Shown here one piece after another: positions 35,034 to 47,042 of a stretch of DNA of 64,000 nt. Source of the DNA: Cryptomeria japonica (taxonomy: Eukaryota > Streptophyta > Pinopsida > Cupressales > Cupressaceae). The stretch covers positions 48,290,501 through 48,354,500 of the forward strand of contig NC_081414.1 in the NCBI RefSeq assembly GCF_030272615.1, given 5' to 3'. A model generated the notes under the pieces. That model worked only from the letters and a program-made list of their open reading frames with translations. It did not search any database and was not told where the DNA came from. Made by a program: the position numbers and the translations under genes. Numbering within the stretch: position 1 is the stretch's first letter; the number at the start of each line of letters is the position of its first letter.

Positions 35034-37264
35034 ATACACCATGCACATGGTCAGGATAATGCAAGAAGGATTGCAGCAAAGGCTATCTAAACAGGCCATC
35101 GCGCTGATATGGAAGTACGGAACTTGGATCATCCAATTTCCCCAATTCTCCTACTTAAGAATTTCAAGTTTCAAGGGCTCTCCTTACAAGCTCCCACGGT
35201 ACCCTACAGATAGGATGATTCTCTTAAAGGTTCCTAGGTAGGCGCATGCAACTAGGCAAGACCTTAGGGACAGGAAAAAGTCAGGGGTCACATTCCCAAT
35301 GGTCATAGGGGGCAATGATGTGTATTTCAAGACTCCTACACAGTCTGAACAATCAAACGAGTTGGCATCCTATTGCCTACAAGAGAACCCCTTCAGGAAA
35401 AGCTTCGACCCTACTGGATTAGGAAGGCTTATGGTAGGCATTATAAGCACAAAATAAATATAGAGGATTGTTGGGCCAGCTACACAAATGATTTTGAGGT
35501 TTGCCGGTAAGAATACTCAAGGCTTAATGTGCATCAAATCAGGACTTTCGAGTATGCCCAAGTCCCAGATCAGCTAATCGACTATGGGGATTGTCTACAG
35601 TTCCATGACTACGAAGCAATAAGGGACAGCCTACCTTCAATCGACTAGTCTCAAAATCCGGTCACTAATTTGGAGGCCATAATGGAAGGCCCTAGGAGAC
35701 TTACAAATGCCTGGCTATATCAACGGATTCAAGAGTTGACCCATGATGGGATACAATTCACTTACAACCTGATGGGAGGATTTAAGTCCCACTCATCAGA
35801 AGAAGAAGAGGCATCGAGTGCTGCAAAGGAGGTAGAGGCTGAGAGAAGGCCTGAAAAGAAAAGAAAGAAGGTGAAAGCTAGTAAAGAGGTGCGAACATCA
35901 AAGAGGTCCAGGAAGAATAAGAGCCAATCCCCTGAGACCCATACTCGAGAGAAATTACCAGTAAAAAGGCCATCTGCTACTGCCTCACCCAAAGATACCC
36001 ATGTAACAAAAAATGTGACTGAGATAGAGTGACAATCCACCCCTCCCACACAACCAATTGATTCAACTATCGCTGAAGCAACTGATTCGCGAGAGCCTAA
36101 TATGCAACATGCAGAGATACAAATCATTGATCTGGATAGGCCTGAACATCAAATTGAGGAAGGGCAAATTATGCCCAATGAGGAAGGAAACGGACAGTGT
36201 GACGAGCATGAGGAGAAAAAGGAGGTGGATGATAAAGAGAAGTATGATGTCGCCAAAAGGAATGAGGAAAACAAAAATGTCAAGCTCCATGGAAGTGAAG
36301 AACAACAGGTACTTGAGGTCACTCAACAATTGTTGAATGAGGTTGGAGAGAACTCAACTGTAGACAAAGATCAAAATGCAGAGGATAATCAACCTTTCTC
36401 CCTAATTGATCAACCAAGAATAGAGAGTGGATGAGTTGCGGCATCAAAGGAGCAGAGCAGAGAGTTAGCGGTCACTTCTAGACAAACTATCCCTCATGAA
36501 TGGTTACAGGCCTGAGCCCAGAGAAAATCCACAGTGAGGCCACCAATAAGCCTAGAAGACCTATTCTCTCAAATAGGAGAGCCTTAGACTAAAGGGAAAA
36601 AGAAACTGAGGACATAGTCCAAGATTACCAAAGATGCTCAGAAAAACCGAACAATACATATTGCTGCTCCGCCTGAAGGCAAATCAACCGAGGAAATAGC
36701 ATTGGCCAATTATAGTGTCATGTTGATCCCACTGGGAAAGGCGACAAAAGAACAAGAAGTGTAAGAGTTCAAGGACTCCGTGCTAAGCATATTGGGCCAA
36801 CTGGAAAGAATGACTGTTGAACGAGAAATGTATAAGGCACTTGCTGAGTGAGCCAAGAACTATATAGATCATCTGCTCAAGCCGCTGCAGCATGCTACCT
36901 AGACCTATGTTCCCCCCTTGGGATTAGCACAAAAAACCACTGCAGAATTTGAGAGTGTCTAAGACACCGCCAAAGCAACCAAGGAATGGATTGAGGATAT
37001 AACACAGATGGGATATCAGGTACTGGAGGAGGCGACTACCATGAGATTTGAGGTGAAGCAAGTCTGCCAAAGACTGCAGATCATTAGGGACCAAGTGGAA
37101 GAATTTCACAAGGCAGTTGAAGCGCCTCTCCCCATCATCCTTGGGCCTCTTGATGTTGATACCTTTAGAAACTAGTATCAAATTTTAGCTATGAAAAGCA
37201 ACATCGTAGACTACATCAACAGAGGATGGAAGGAATATGAAATGACCTTGCTCAATGTCGGTAC
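35034..37264 (+). pseudogene. A-type U3 ORF in LTR C, part 1 (before B)
   Basis: Homologous to A 3841-6070. The aligned start MHMVRIMQEGLQQRLSKQA matches MRLVRLMQGGLHIRLSEQA of A. Many stops and shifts are present (for example TAG 35239, TGA 36030, TGA 36432). The basic KRSRKNK block and acidic middle are conserved in type rather than sequence. The homology begins at the base after the 3' LTR of E and is cut at 37264 by B. Confidence 0.75.
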
Positions 37265-40119
37265 TGTTGACGTGGCTAAAATCGCATTGCTACGACTCCA
37301 TCCAGCCAACGCAAAATAGAATACTAAGAATCCTATCCTCTCTTGAGATAAGGAAATCCCTAATGTTGTGTTAATTTGATCAATGGGGATGACATCAATG
37401 TTTCGGTTGTCAAGTCTTGACTTCAGGATAGCTTAGTAGTTGATGTGCTTTGCTAGGAGCAAAAGGTGTCTTACGATTTTGCAACAAGATGGTCCACTAC
37501 GATTCTCGGACTACAAAATAAAATCAAAAGGGAAGGGATAGGAGATCTAAAACTAACAAGAATTGTATGCGGGTAGACGGATTCATCATAACCAATCCCT
37601 ACTTGGCCAGAATAGCTCACATTGCAGGAACGGTGCAATCTTCAAGAGGACTTGGAAGATTTTCAGACTGCAAACGCACAACTAAGCACCCAATTCTGGC
37701 GCAGCCTAGACGGACACCTGCAATTGAACTAAGCACAATTAAAGGCTCAAGTTAACCATACGAAAGGATACACAATCACTATATCCTCAATGGTATGAGC
37801 CTGAATCTATCAAATACCTGCACACCCAAAACAGAAAGATCTATCTAAAATGCTGAAAGAAACCATGCAAATGGGATGAAAACAAGACAATAAACACCAA
37901 ATCAATGTCTATATATTGATTTCAGCTGCCTATTACAACAATTTCTGCAACATCTCTATGCTACTGTTAAGATCTAACCTATTCTAACTTCTAAAATCTA
38001 ACTCTCTAACAATCTAACCACCAAAAATTCTAACTGTCTAACTTTACAAAAGAAAGGCCTCTGCCTTTTATAGAATTTACAACATGAATCAGAGGCTCGG
38101 ATGAACTGCATCCCAGGGTCCTGATCTGCCTACTAGAAGATGGCAGCCTTAACCCATGCCCATTAAACTCTTAGTCATCTATCCAACCACTATCCCAACT
38201 ACCCACAACTGTTTTGGCATTAATTTGAGTCTATCCGATAGTTGGACATAACAGTCCACAACTGACTTGTTTCCCCTTTCTTTCAAAATATCTGAGTGGG
38301 GCCCACAAGCAGTTTACAATAAAACAGTTTCAGTTTCAGAAACTGAACTTCTGGAATTAAATCCAGCCATGTATTTTTCCTGAGAATGCATACTTAGCAG
38401 TATTCAGAGTGTTCTTCGATCTTTGGTGGTGAACTTTAACTTTGTGGTCTTGTGGCACAGCGGCACGCTTCCCAATGCTCGGTTGCTCTCGCACTCCTGC
38501 AGCATGCTCCTGCATCCTCTTCTTCAGCGTTCAGTGTCTGGCTTAAACGTTTCGGGCCTTCTCTTGGTTCTTCGGAACGATGCCTTCGACCTGCGAACAA
38601 TCAATCTCAATTCAATAAATAAATTTAAAAATTAATTAAATTAATTTAACAAACATTAAATTCTAAACGACGTCTGGCTCGAGAAGCTCTTTGTGAGATG
38701 TATCTTTTGAACGTTTTCGCTTTCTCTTCGAACGTGAAATTCGATCCTCGTCCAAGATGTGATTTTCGCTTTGCTATAAAAAAAAATGGCCAACTTGATT
38801 AAAATTCAACATTATGAAAAGGTTGAACTGTAATGTCCTTTAAATGCATCCTTTCCTAATTTCGACCATTTAGACCATTTTGCAAAAGTGTTCTTTTCCT
38901 CCAATTTCGGCCTGGAAAAGGTATTTGCAAACTTCATCGCTTTGACATTTCGGCTTCTAAGCCGAATTTGAGAGCCCTGTTGAGTTTTTCGGCTATTTTC
39001 AACTGAATGCGCAATGTTTAACTTGCCCTTGGTCTACCGAGATTTTGGCCATTTAATTGGGAATGCGCGACTTTAACTCTTACTCCATTTTCGGTCGATC
39101 GGTTGCCTCACGCAAAACTTATGGTTTAGCTTGGTTTGCAACTTCGGGCGAAAATGATTAAAATGCGCAATGTTTAACTTTGGCATTTTCGGCTTAAACT
39201 ATGACTTTGCAAGATGGTATTCGGGCTTCTTTTCCCTTTCTATGCGTTTGAGGTGTTTTCGGCCTAAAAAGGCCCTTTTGCCAAGTTTTAGAAGTTGAAA
39301 ATGCCTTTACCTTCATGCAATTTCGGCCTGGAAGGGTCTTTTGAAAATTTCTATGTAAAAGCCTTACCTCACGCGACTTCCTGTTTCGAACTGAGGGAGG
39401 TTTCTGAAAATGTCTTAAAACGCAATTCCCAAACATCACGCGATTTTATTTCGGGCTGGGAAGGCATTTTGAAAAGTTTTAATGTTAACGCTTTCCCTCC
39501 ATTTTCATTTTCGGGCCAAGAGGGGCTTTTGCGAAGTTTATAAGTTAAACGTTTTTACATCACGCGATTTTCGGGCTAAAAGCCCTTTTTGCAAACCTCA
39601 CGATTTACTAAAGTTTGCCTATTTTCGGGCTGGGAAGACTATTTGCAAACTTGTTTAAAAAAATCAATGCCTTTTCCCTATTAATATTTTCGGGGTTTAG
39701 AGACCTTTGAAAAGTGTTTTAAAGTTTCGCGATTTTTCTCCTCTTGGCAATTTTCGAGGTGGAGGCATAACATGCAAACTTATAAAGTGACTTACGCCCT
39801 TTTAACTATTTCGCGACTTTTATGATGCTTGCCTTTTTTCGGGCTGGAATGACTATTTGCAAACTTCACGATTTTCGGAATTTTGAGCCATTTTGAAAGT
39901 CGGCATGAAAGGTATTTTTGAGAGTTTTAATGGTTTTCGGCTTAATAAAGACTATATCGTGCGATTTTGAACACCATTTGAAGATTTTCGGCTTTCTGGA
40001 GCTAATTGCGAGACCTAGTTGCTCTTGGTGTTTAGCAAACCCGGGGCTTCTTCTCTTCCTCTCCGCGAGCAGTGGGGGTCCCCTGTCATTGACAGGGTGT
40101 GTGTGCGATACGCACAACA
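37265..40119 (-). mobile_element. Solo LTR B, 2,855 bp, minus strand, same family but without the ORF
   Basis: On the minus strand it starts TGTTGTGCG (40119) and ends CGTCAACA (37265). The flanks GGTAC (37260-37264) and GGGAC (40120-40124) match at 4 of 5. Its U3 has the same repeat domain as A (about 38700-40030), a canonical TATAAAAG (minus strand, 38065-38072), and 800 bp of R-U5 whose end matches A. Only about 600 bp lie between repeat domain and TATA, against 4.3 kb with the ORF in A. Confidence 0.88.
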
Positions 40120-40124
40120 GGGAC

Positions 40125-40482
40125 ATTCAGTAAGAAGGTCCTATGAACTTTAATTAGTGATTGGAAGCCAGAGATGGAGTGTAGCGAGATGAAAACACCC
40201 TGGAAGGGCCAGCTAAAAAATGATGGAACTCTATACTCTAAAGATGATATAGAGTTCGCCAGCAAGCTACGTGCAACCATAAAGGATTTTGAGACCACTA
40301 AATTGGACTAGTTTGAGCAGATTGGAAGGGTAGATAGTCACTGTGAAGATGTTGACTTCCGGATGAATAATCCACCTATTCCTCCTCTTCAAGAGGTATG
40401 TTCCACTTGCCTAAGGTTCCAGGAATATTCGAGCAAAGCGAGCTGCAGGTTGAGACATACGGAAGGGATACTTGAAAGGTGA
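40125..40482 (+). pseudogene. A-type U3 ORF in LTR C, part 2 (after B)
   Basis: Continues the homology to A 6070-6408 immediately after the B insertion. It reaches the same C-terminal region (A: LCLRFQDYVQ; here CLRFQEYSSK). Confidence 0.7.
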
Positions 40483-42707
40483 AGAGGAATTTTTATTGTA
40501 AAAGGGGAAAATATCTACTTTGGGATAATAAAGTGCATTTCCCAAAGTTACTTATTCCTCCCCAACTAACCAAGTACAGTTTTAGTTTTTGAACTCCGTG
40601 CATACCACTTTTGGGGGGGCAGCTTTATGGTTGGTACTTAATTAGTTAGTTGAAGGGTGTGCCCCTTATTAATTAGGCATGGGCAGCCATGTTTTATGGA
40701 TGAATCTGGGCGACTTGTCTTGTTTTAATCCTAGCCATTCATCCCATTTTGGAATTCTATTTAAAGGGACTGGTTTTCCCTTATTTTGTAGTAAAATCCA
40801 GAATTGTTGCAAAAACTCTGTAGAAATGTTTCCAGGTTTTATGGAATTCCAAGATGTTCATATTTCCTGTGAGTGTGTGGTTCTTTCTTCCTCATTTAAA
40901 TTTTTGTAATGCATTTTATTTACAAGTAGTGTATTGGGAAAGTATTTGATAGGGATTTCTAGTTCAAACCATTAAGGATTGACTGATTATCCATCCCTCT
41001 ACATGGTTAATCTGAACTTATTCATGTATTTAGTTCAGTTGGTAAACACTTTTATGAATATATATTTTACATTCTGCATTGGTGTTTAAAAGTTTGAAAA
41101 TCTAACTTTCCTTTGAAGGATTCCACCAAATTCTACTAAGTTGTGTTCAACTGGCAAGGTAGAATATGGTAATGTTAGGATCCCCGTCTATTTGCCCATA
41201 TACGCTATTTTAGTTAAAGTAGTTAGCATTGCTTGCTTACTCTCTCTCTTTTTCCTTTTTTGTTTAGAAATCTGAAGTTGTAGACCATAAAACAGCATCA
41301 TGAACATTGATAATTTGATGAAAGTAAGACTTGTAGAGTCTTAGGGATACCATGTAAATCTTGACGCTTATTCTATCCATTGAAGTAAGTCACCCTCGTG
41401 TCTACCAGTGAGACACATTAACCTCTGAGCCATCCCACGGTCAAGACACGATGAAATGAACCTTGAGGTTGTTCCACAGTGATCATTTCAATAGCACTGG
41501 AACTACCTTACGCAAGAGAGAATGGGATTGCTACTAAATTCTATTCTATGTTGACCGGAAGGAGTTGAAATCTGACTTTAGCCACCTCAACAGCATCCAC
41601 GTCCCCATACATGTACCAACACCCCTATGACTCCTACTGACAATCTCTGTATATAATAATCATTATAAATGACATGCTCAAGATATATTTTCAAAGAGAT
41701 TTTAATATACCTTAATTATTTAATAAATGCTACATGTAGAAAAGTCCCTCTTGAATAATAGATCTATGAACGCCTATTCCTTACAATTGACAAAAATAGT
41801 GTGAGATTTGTACTCAAAAGAATATCAATAGATTCAATACCATTATGTGCGTGTAGAATTTAATTCATTGTGCATTGAAAGTTGAGAAATAAAGAACTTG
41901 ATCTCAACTTCCAAAATTCAATGTTTGCAAAGATTCAAGTCTATGAAATTTTGATTTCATCAGTCGAAAACTTTTGTGGGAACAAACATTAGCATCTAGA
42001 GGAGATTTCTACGCATCTTAATGCTTCTGCAAATGCCACATTAGAAAAATTCCAGTGCAATAATATAGCTCAACAAATCTAATCCTTGCAATTGAATAAG
42101 TTGATATGGCACACATACTGTAGGCAATAGTAGACACATTGAAACACATTTGTTCTCAACTTCCAAAATGGCAATGTTGGCAGAGATGTGCCTAATTTAT
42201 AATGTATCCAGCACTGAAATGGAACAAGTTTGTTCTCAACTTTGTAAAAATATGTTTGCAGAGCTGCCATTTTTTGCAAATGTATTGATCTCAGTTTAAA
42301 CCTTTAAAGTGAACAAAAATTGATTAGGCCTACAAGATAGTACAAACTTTGCAATCAACGTCAACAAGTTTTGATGTAATTCCTCCTCATAGTATGGTTG
42401 CCTCAAAATTGAGTACCCAAGAAGGTGTCAGTTTATTTGGAAGATGCATATATCTAGTGGACATCATGTTGAATAGGATCATCACTCTCCTCTTGAATCA
42501 AAAAGTTAGCATGGGAGTGACATGTCCACTTTTTGGAAATAGAGACATCCAGAAGACTTCTAGCATATCTCTATTTCCTGTGGGCTATAGGCTAAAGGAT
42601 AAAGAAAACAAAATAAATTATAATATTATTTTATGTTCAGCCCTGTAATTTCTAAACAATAACATTAAAATAAAAAGTACTGTCAAAGACTTAAGGAAAT
42701 TAGACTC

Positions 42708-44273
42708 TGTCATGTCCCGCCATAAAGACAGTATCAACAGAAAATGGTCTCATTAATAAGACTTCACCATTTTTTAATATTGGGACCAACAGTCACATGT
42801 GGGAGTTGTTAATATTCATCCCCTTAATCCGCAATCTGTTAGTCTTAACCAATCATGGAATAAACCAATGTCTAACAGGCCACAATAGATGAAGAGGCTT
42901 GGGGTTCGTTTAGAGAAGACAGCAATACTATGCTTATATTCATATGTGTGTTACAAATAAGAGATGAAGCCAACTACACTTAGACAGCAATTTCAATAAG
43001 ATAAAACAACATCAGTTTATTAATGAAAAGTCAATAGACAATTCTACAAAGACGTGCCTTTTGGAAGGGTTGTGACCAGGTAAAAGACATAGCCCTTCCC
43101 TCCATTTTAAGGCATATATAAGTCAAAGCATCGAAATGGATCAAGGGGCGTGGGACTCATCCAGGAATTCGATCAGATCTAAAATAAGAAATCGAAGATA
43201 AGAAATAGTGATACAGATAATCAGCAATCAGGAAGAACATTCATTGCTAAGGACATTCTACAGATTGACAGCAATCAGCAGGCAATCAAGGAAGATTGAT
43301 GCAGAGAAATTATATCCATAAAATGGAAGGCATCGATCAAGAGGAGAAATAATCAAGCAATCAGACAAATCGACACAAGCTGGAATTTGACATAAGAGAT
43401 CAGACGCAGTTATGTATAGGAATTGCAAATTACATCAAGTCTTCAGTGGAACATTCAGTACAAAAGCAACTATACAGAACTGGAACAATCAGCAGGCAGT
43501 ATCAAAGCACTCCAAAAAGAACCAATAAAACCAAGGTCAACACAAAAAACTCTAAAGGGACTAATCTCAGATCAAACTCCATTCAGCAGTCCAAGATTAT
43601 TGTCCTCAGCACTCTCATTCTCATATTCATTGCAGTATATGTGTGTGTGCGCGCGTGTGTGTGTGTCGCTTATGCATAATAGAAAATGCTAAGTGTATGT
43701 TCATGTGATAGAATACAAGATATGCGTGATTGTCTGAAACCCACATTGTAGGAAGGGCCTGGGGTGCAAGCAAAAGGAGTTAAAGAAGGCTAAGTAAGTA
43801 GGCCGTCCTAGAGTTGACAATAATGGCTCCTACGACCAGAGGGCACTTACGTAGAAGAGCCAAGGAACCCACTCACAACCTCTGTCCAACACCACAAGAT
43901 GGCACTTGTCTTTGGGGAGATGAGACATTGATGGGAAAAAGCAGATACAAGCCGCTAAGAAAGCAAGAGGGCTGTGGTAGACATCCACTCTTGGGTTTAG
44001 TGTAGAAATGGCTTCCTGCGGACCCATCATGTCTCTTCCTCCTAACCCTAATATACTTGTTTAATATTATTGATAGTACATGAATGTGATGTGATCTTGT
44101 CTAACCCTAATGATTGAATACATATATATATTTGTATATGTTTCTTATATTATGATTGCAGGATTTAAATCCATGGTCTCATTATAAAAAGAATATCTGC
44201 ATGGTAAGATGTAATCCCAACCCTAATTTGTTGCAATTATGATTCTAGGGAAAATTAGGTAAGGGACGTTACA
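42708..44273 (+). mobile_element. Solo LTR G, 1,566 bp
   Basis: Starts TGTCATGTCCCG and ends GGGACGTTACA. The flanks GACTC (42703-42707) and AACTC (44274-44278) match at 4 of 5. TATATAAG is at 43115-43122, with about 1.15 kb of R-U5. Nested in Q. Confidence 0.85.
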
Positions 44274-44702
44274 AACTCATGAGCCCATTTCGGAGTGCAC
44301 TACATAAAGGAGATTTTTGGATTCATTTGATCATAATATCTTGTCATCATTTTGCAAATCAACTTCTTTGCAAACCAATCATTGACATCGCTGCCTTCCA
44401 GAATTTTCAGATGTTCTTACATTCATTGTTGCTCATTTTCCATAAATTGTGGGAGTTCATGTATATTCAGATATATCTAATATATCTATACCATTTGAGG
44501 GTACAAATTGTGGAGTGGAGCAACCAGCAATTTCAGCGGGTTTATTGATTAGCACCAGCAATCAGGAGGGTTGGACATGATTTTGACTGCCGTTTGGTCA
44601 CCTTCCCAACTGCCAATCCATATGCTTTCACCTACAGGAGGTGTACAGCTCACCAATCGACAGCTGTGCTAGTTCTTTGGTGCCATACAGGTCTGAAATT
44701 AG

Positions 44703-44864
44703 CTGGATCTACCATCCATACATCCCCAGAAGGTTTTGTGAGTGGTGAAAATTGCTATCCATTTGGAAATTTGTTTCCCATGGCTGGATCTACCATCCAT
44801 ACATCCCCAGAAGGTTTTGTGAGTGGTGAAAATTGCAAACCATTTGGAAATTTGTTTCCCAATT
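44703..44864 (+). repeat. 81-bp tandem duplication in LTR Q
   Basis: Two nearly identical 81-bp units (ctggatctaccatccatac…) starting at 44703 and 44784. Being a multiple of three, the duplication keeps the overlapping frame open. Confidence 0.93.
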
Positions 44865-45157
44865 TCAAAGGCATGGATAGCAACTATATTGATGTATTTG
44901 GACGTATATACTTCAGATCACTGTTTGCAATGCAATTAATGATCAATTTCAGGCTTCATCACTTTAAGGGTTTGTGGTATAATTTCCAGCCAATTTTGAT
45001 AAGCTTTAATTTTCAGTTCAGTTTATTATTGTTTAAGTTTCAAAAAAAATCTGTAAAATACAAAAAAGGTCAAATATTCATAAAATCTAGAAAGGGGACG
45101 TTACAGGGAGAATCAAACTATGTAAATGATGGGTACTTAGTCTATATAGAGTGCATC

Positions 45158-45960
45158 TGTAATGTTCCCTTTTGGGGATATACCTGATTTTGCTCAAAAG
45201 AACAATTTCCACAATACAATTTATTTACAAATAATATTTTAGTACATAATTGCAATTCGATTTAAAGAAAACTGAAATCAATTAATATCAGGGATCTATA
45301 ATCATATACAAATAATTCCTATTGAAAAAAACATAGTATCCTAACTGCATCGAATCCAATTTCTTTCAATAATGAAAAAACAAATTATAAATATATAATC
45401 AATTAATAATTTATAATTTCTATAGATATAATATGCATTATATTATAAATAATTTTAATATTCTATTGACCATACTTGTCCATGTAGATCAAATATGCTA
45501 TACATGGGCAGTTTCAACAAGTTATATATAGGCACATTGCAGATTAATATGTAGGCACATTTTTCCCCTCCATATGGCCTGGCTGCCTAAGGGTATAATT
45601 ACCCATGCGATCCCTATATTTTTTATGTTAGTTGCAACAAAAAGAAGGGTGGGCTTCGCATCAATGTTGGAAGAAGAGAGTTCCATTTTTGTGCGTAAGC
45701 TTCGTCCACATCAATCAATACAGAATTTAGCTCTTGTTCTGGTTGGGTGCATGGTGCGTCATTTGGAAGTATCATGGTGCATCATTTGGAAGTATCATGG
45801 CGCACCATTTGGAAGTGCATAAATAGCCATAGCTAGATCTTGTTCGGATTTTACCCACAAAAGATATTTTCTGCCAAGCAAAATGTAATTTGGTTTAATA
45901 CGTTTAAAGTTATTTTATTTTGTAATGCGTATCTCCCCCCGATCTTCAAAAGTGACGACA
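45158..45960 (+). mobile_element. LTR fragment R (F-like start)
   Basis: It begins TGTAATGTTCCC at 45158 and has CATAAATAG (45818-45826) as TATA candidate. No matching right end or duplication of GCATC was found, so the boundary is open. The hairpin at 45973 lies just downstream of its R-U5. Confidence 0.5.
45751..45818 (+). repeat. Three 23-bp tandem repeats upstream of the R TATA box
   Basis: Units at 45751, 45774 and 45797 (atggtgcatcatttggaagt…), ending at the TATA-like box. Confidence 0.9.
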
Positions 45961-46062
45961 ACATGAACCAATGTCTATATGAGCTTCCGGATTTGATTGT
46001 GTGAGCTTTTTTGCATCAACGTTTAAGATCACACTCTGTGATCCATCATCAGGATGAGAGCA

Positions 46063-46100
46063 GAACGTTTCAGATCACACTCTGTGATCCATCATCAGGA
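46063..46100 (-). ncRNA. Hammerhead-ribozyme-like motif (minus strand, intact core)
   Basis: On the minus strand CTGATGA is at 46098-46092 and GAAAC at 46071-46067, with the same helix II. A second, adjacent copy (CTGATGA at 46052-46046) has its GAAA changed to TAAA. Confidence 0.45.
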
Positions 46101-46290
46101 TGAAAGCAAAGAGCACAAGGAGAAAATGGATAATGTTGCAGACCTAGACACAATAAGAAGAGGTGGACAGAGAGAGGGAGAGAGGGTACTAGGTTAGGAC
46201 AAGTGGCATCTTGAGATGCCACATGTCCACCTCTTCTTATTGTGTCTAGGTCTGCAACATTATCCATTTTCTCCTTGTGCTCTTTGCTTT

Positions 46291-46335
46291 CATCCTGATG
46301 ATGGATCACAGAGTGTGATCCGAAACGTTGATGCA
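46291..46335 (+). ncRNA. Hammerhead-ribozyme-like motif (plus strand)
   Basis: CTGATGA at 46295-46301, then a stem of ggatcaca/tgtgatcc with a GAG loop, then GAAA at 46322-46325 and C. This is the order and spacing of the conserved hammerhead core with helix II. I could not identify helix III, the cleavage triplet or a paired helix I with confidence, so activity is uncertain. Such minimal motifs are known from Penelope-like retroelements. Confidence 0.5.
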
Positions 46336-47042
46336 AAAAAGCTCACACAATCAAATCCAGAAGCTCATATAGACATACTTATGGATTGTGGAAATCTACT
46401 GATATTAACATGAACCAATGTTTGCAAAAATTCATTGAATGGCAGCCCTCATTTGGGATTCCAGGCTGGACCTTGAACAAAGACGGGGCTGTTTACGACA
46501 CAAACCCATATAGTAACTGTAATTTTTCCAATATGCGGGCCTATATAGGTGCCTTAGTAACATAGATTTACAATATAAAAACCACCATTTCTACTTGTAA
46601 AACAAAGGTAACATCAAGTTTGTTCCACATCACATATGTAGATTCAAACAAAAATTGAATGATTCAGAAGATAATGGGGTGCTTGTGACATAAATTTATC
46701 AGAAAACAGGACAATCTATCAAATACAAATGGCATAAGAGCACAATGACAAAAGCAGGAAGAAGGAAGTATCCACAAGTTGAACAATTAACTCCTAATAT
46801 GAGGAAAGTAAAGGCACATTGTGTCGCCTTTGTGTAGTCTCTGCTATACGTGCTGAAGCATGACAATATATATTGCTTTGACAACACAATTCCTTATACA
46901 AATACCATATAAGATAACGGCAATTGGACATATAGCAAAAAGAGTGTGTACAATTATGCATACCAATTTAATCTTATCTAAAAACATAAAATGTCTTCTT
47001 TGCCAAAAAAAAAATAAAGGAAACATAACCCTTCGGACTCAC

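Larger units (their letters stand above)
24250..41592 (+). mobile_element. Solo LTR C of the A family, split by E/Copia-1 and by B
   Basis: The left end TGTTGTGCC (24250) with its U3 repeat domain matches the start of A. The right end (…CTCAACA, 41592) with TATA and R-U5 matches the end of A. The flanks GCATA (24245-24249) and GCATC (41593-41597) differ at one base, so the two halves are best read as one insertion. Own sequence is about 24250-25535 and 35034-41592 minus B. The part corresponding to A about 2100-3840 (start of the ORF) was lost where E now sits. The LTR carries the A-type ORF in U3, so it is an independent second case of the arrangement. Confidence 0.75.
42518..45105 (+). mobile_element. 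Solo LTR Q (about 1.0 kb) with solo LTR G nested inside
   Basis: It starts TGACATGTCCAC and ends GGGGACGTTACA, with perfect target duplications GGGAG (42513-42517 and 45106-45110). Without G and one GACTC copy it is about 1,017 bp. A weak TATA candidate (acataaagg) is near 44302. An open frame (44594-45187) over its R-U5 runs past the LTR end and is unlikely to be a gene. Confidence 0.85.
45960..46421. mobile_element. Fold-back element with hammerhead-ribozyme-like cores
   Basis: The inverted arms run TGTCTATATGAGCTTC (from 45973) to GAAGCTCATATAGACA (to about 46376), well over 150 bp each. A purine-rich centre (46168-46225) contains a smaller hairpin (gtggcatc/gatgccac). The left arm has an extra 46-bp tandem unit (about 46022-46067). 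The direct repeat AACATGAACCAATGT (45960-45974 and 46407-46421) brackets the whole. Each arm contains CTGATGA, a self-complementary stem and GAAAC. Confidence 0.75.
22790..47042 (-). other. Giant QTRT1 intron (24.25 kb)
   Basis: This is the interval between two phase-matched QTRT1 exons. About 70 percent of it is a single nested block (LTR C with E, Copia-1 and B inside, 24250-41592), followed by Q/G and R/hairpin. Unassigned intron sequence is seen at 22790-24244, 41598-42512 and 46422-47042. In the second of these, a degenerate motif built on ttctcaacttccaaaat recurs three times between about 41895 and 42255. No other exon was recognised in those stretches. Confidence 0.85.

Noticed and set aside
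44594-45187. 197-codon open frame
   Set aside because: It crosses the LTR Q end and target duplication at 45105 and includes a tandem duplication. No recognisable protein.
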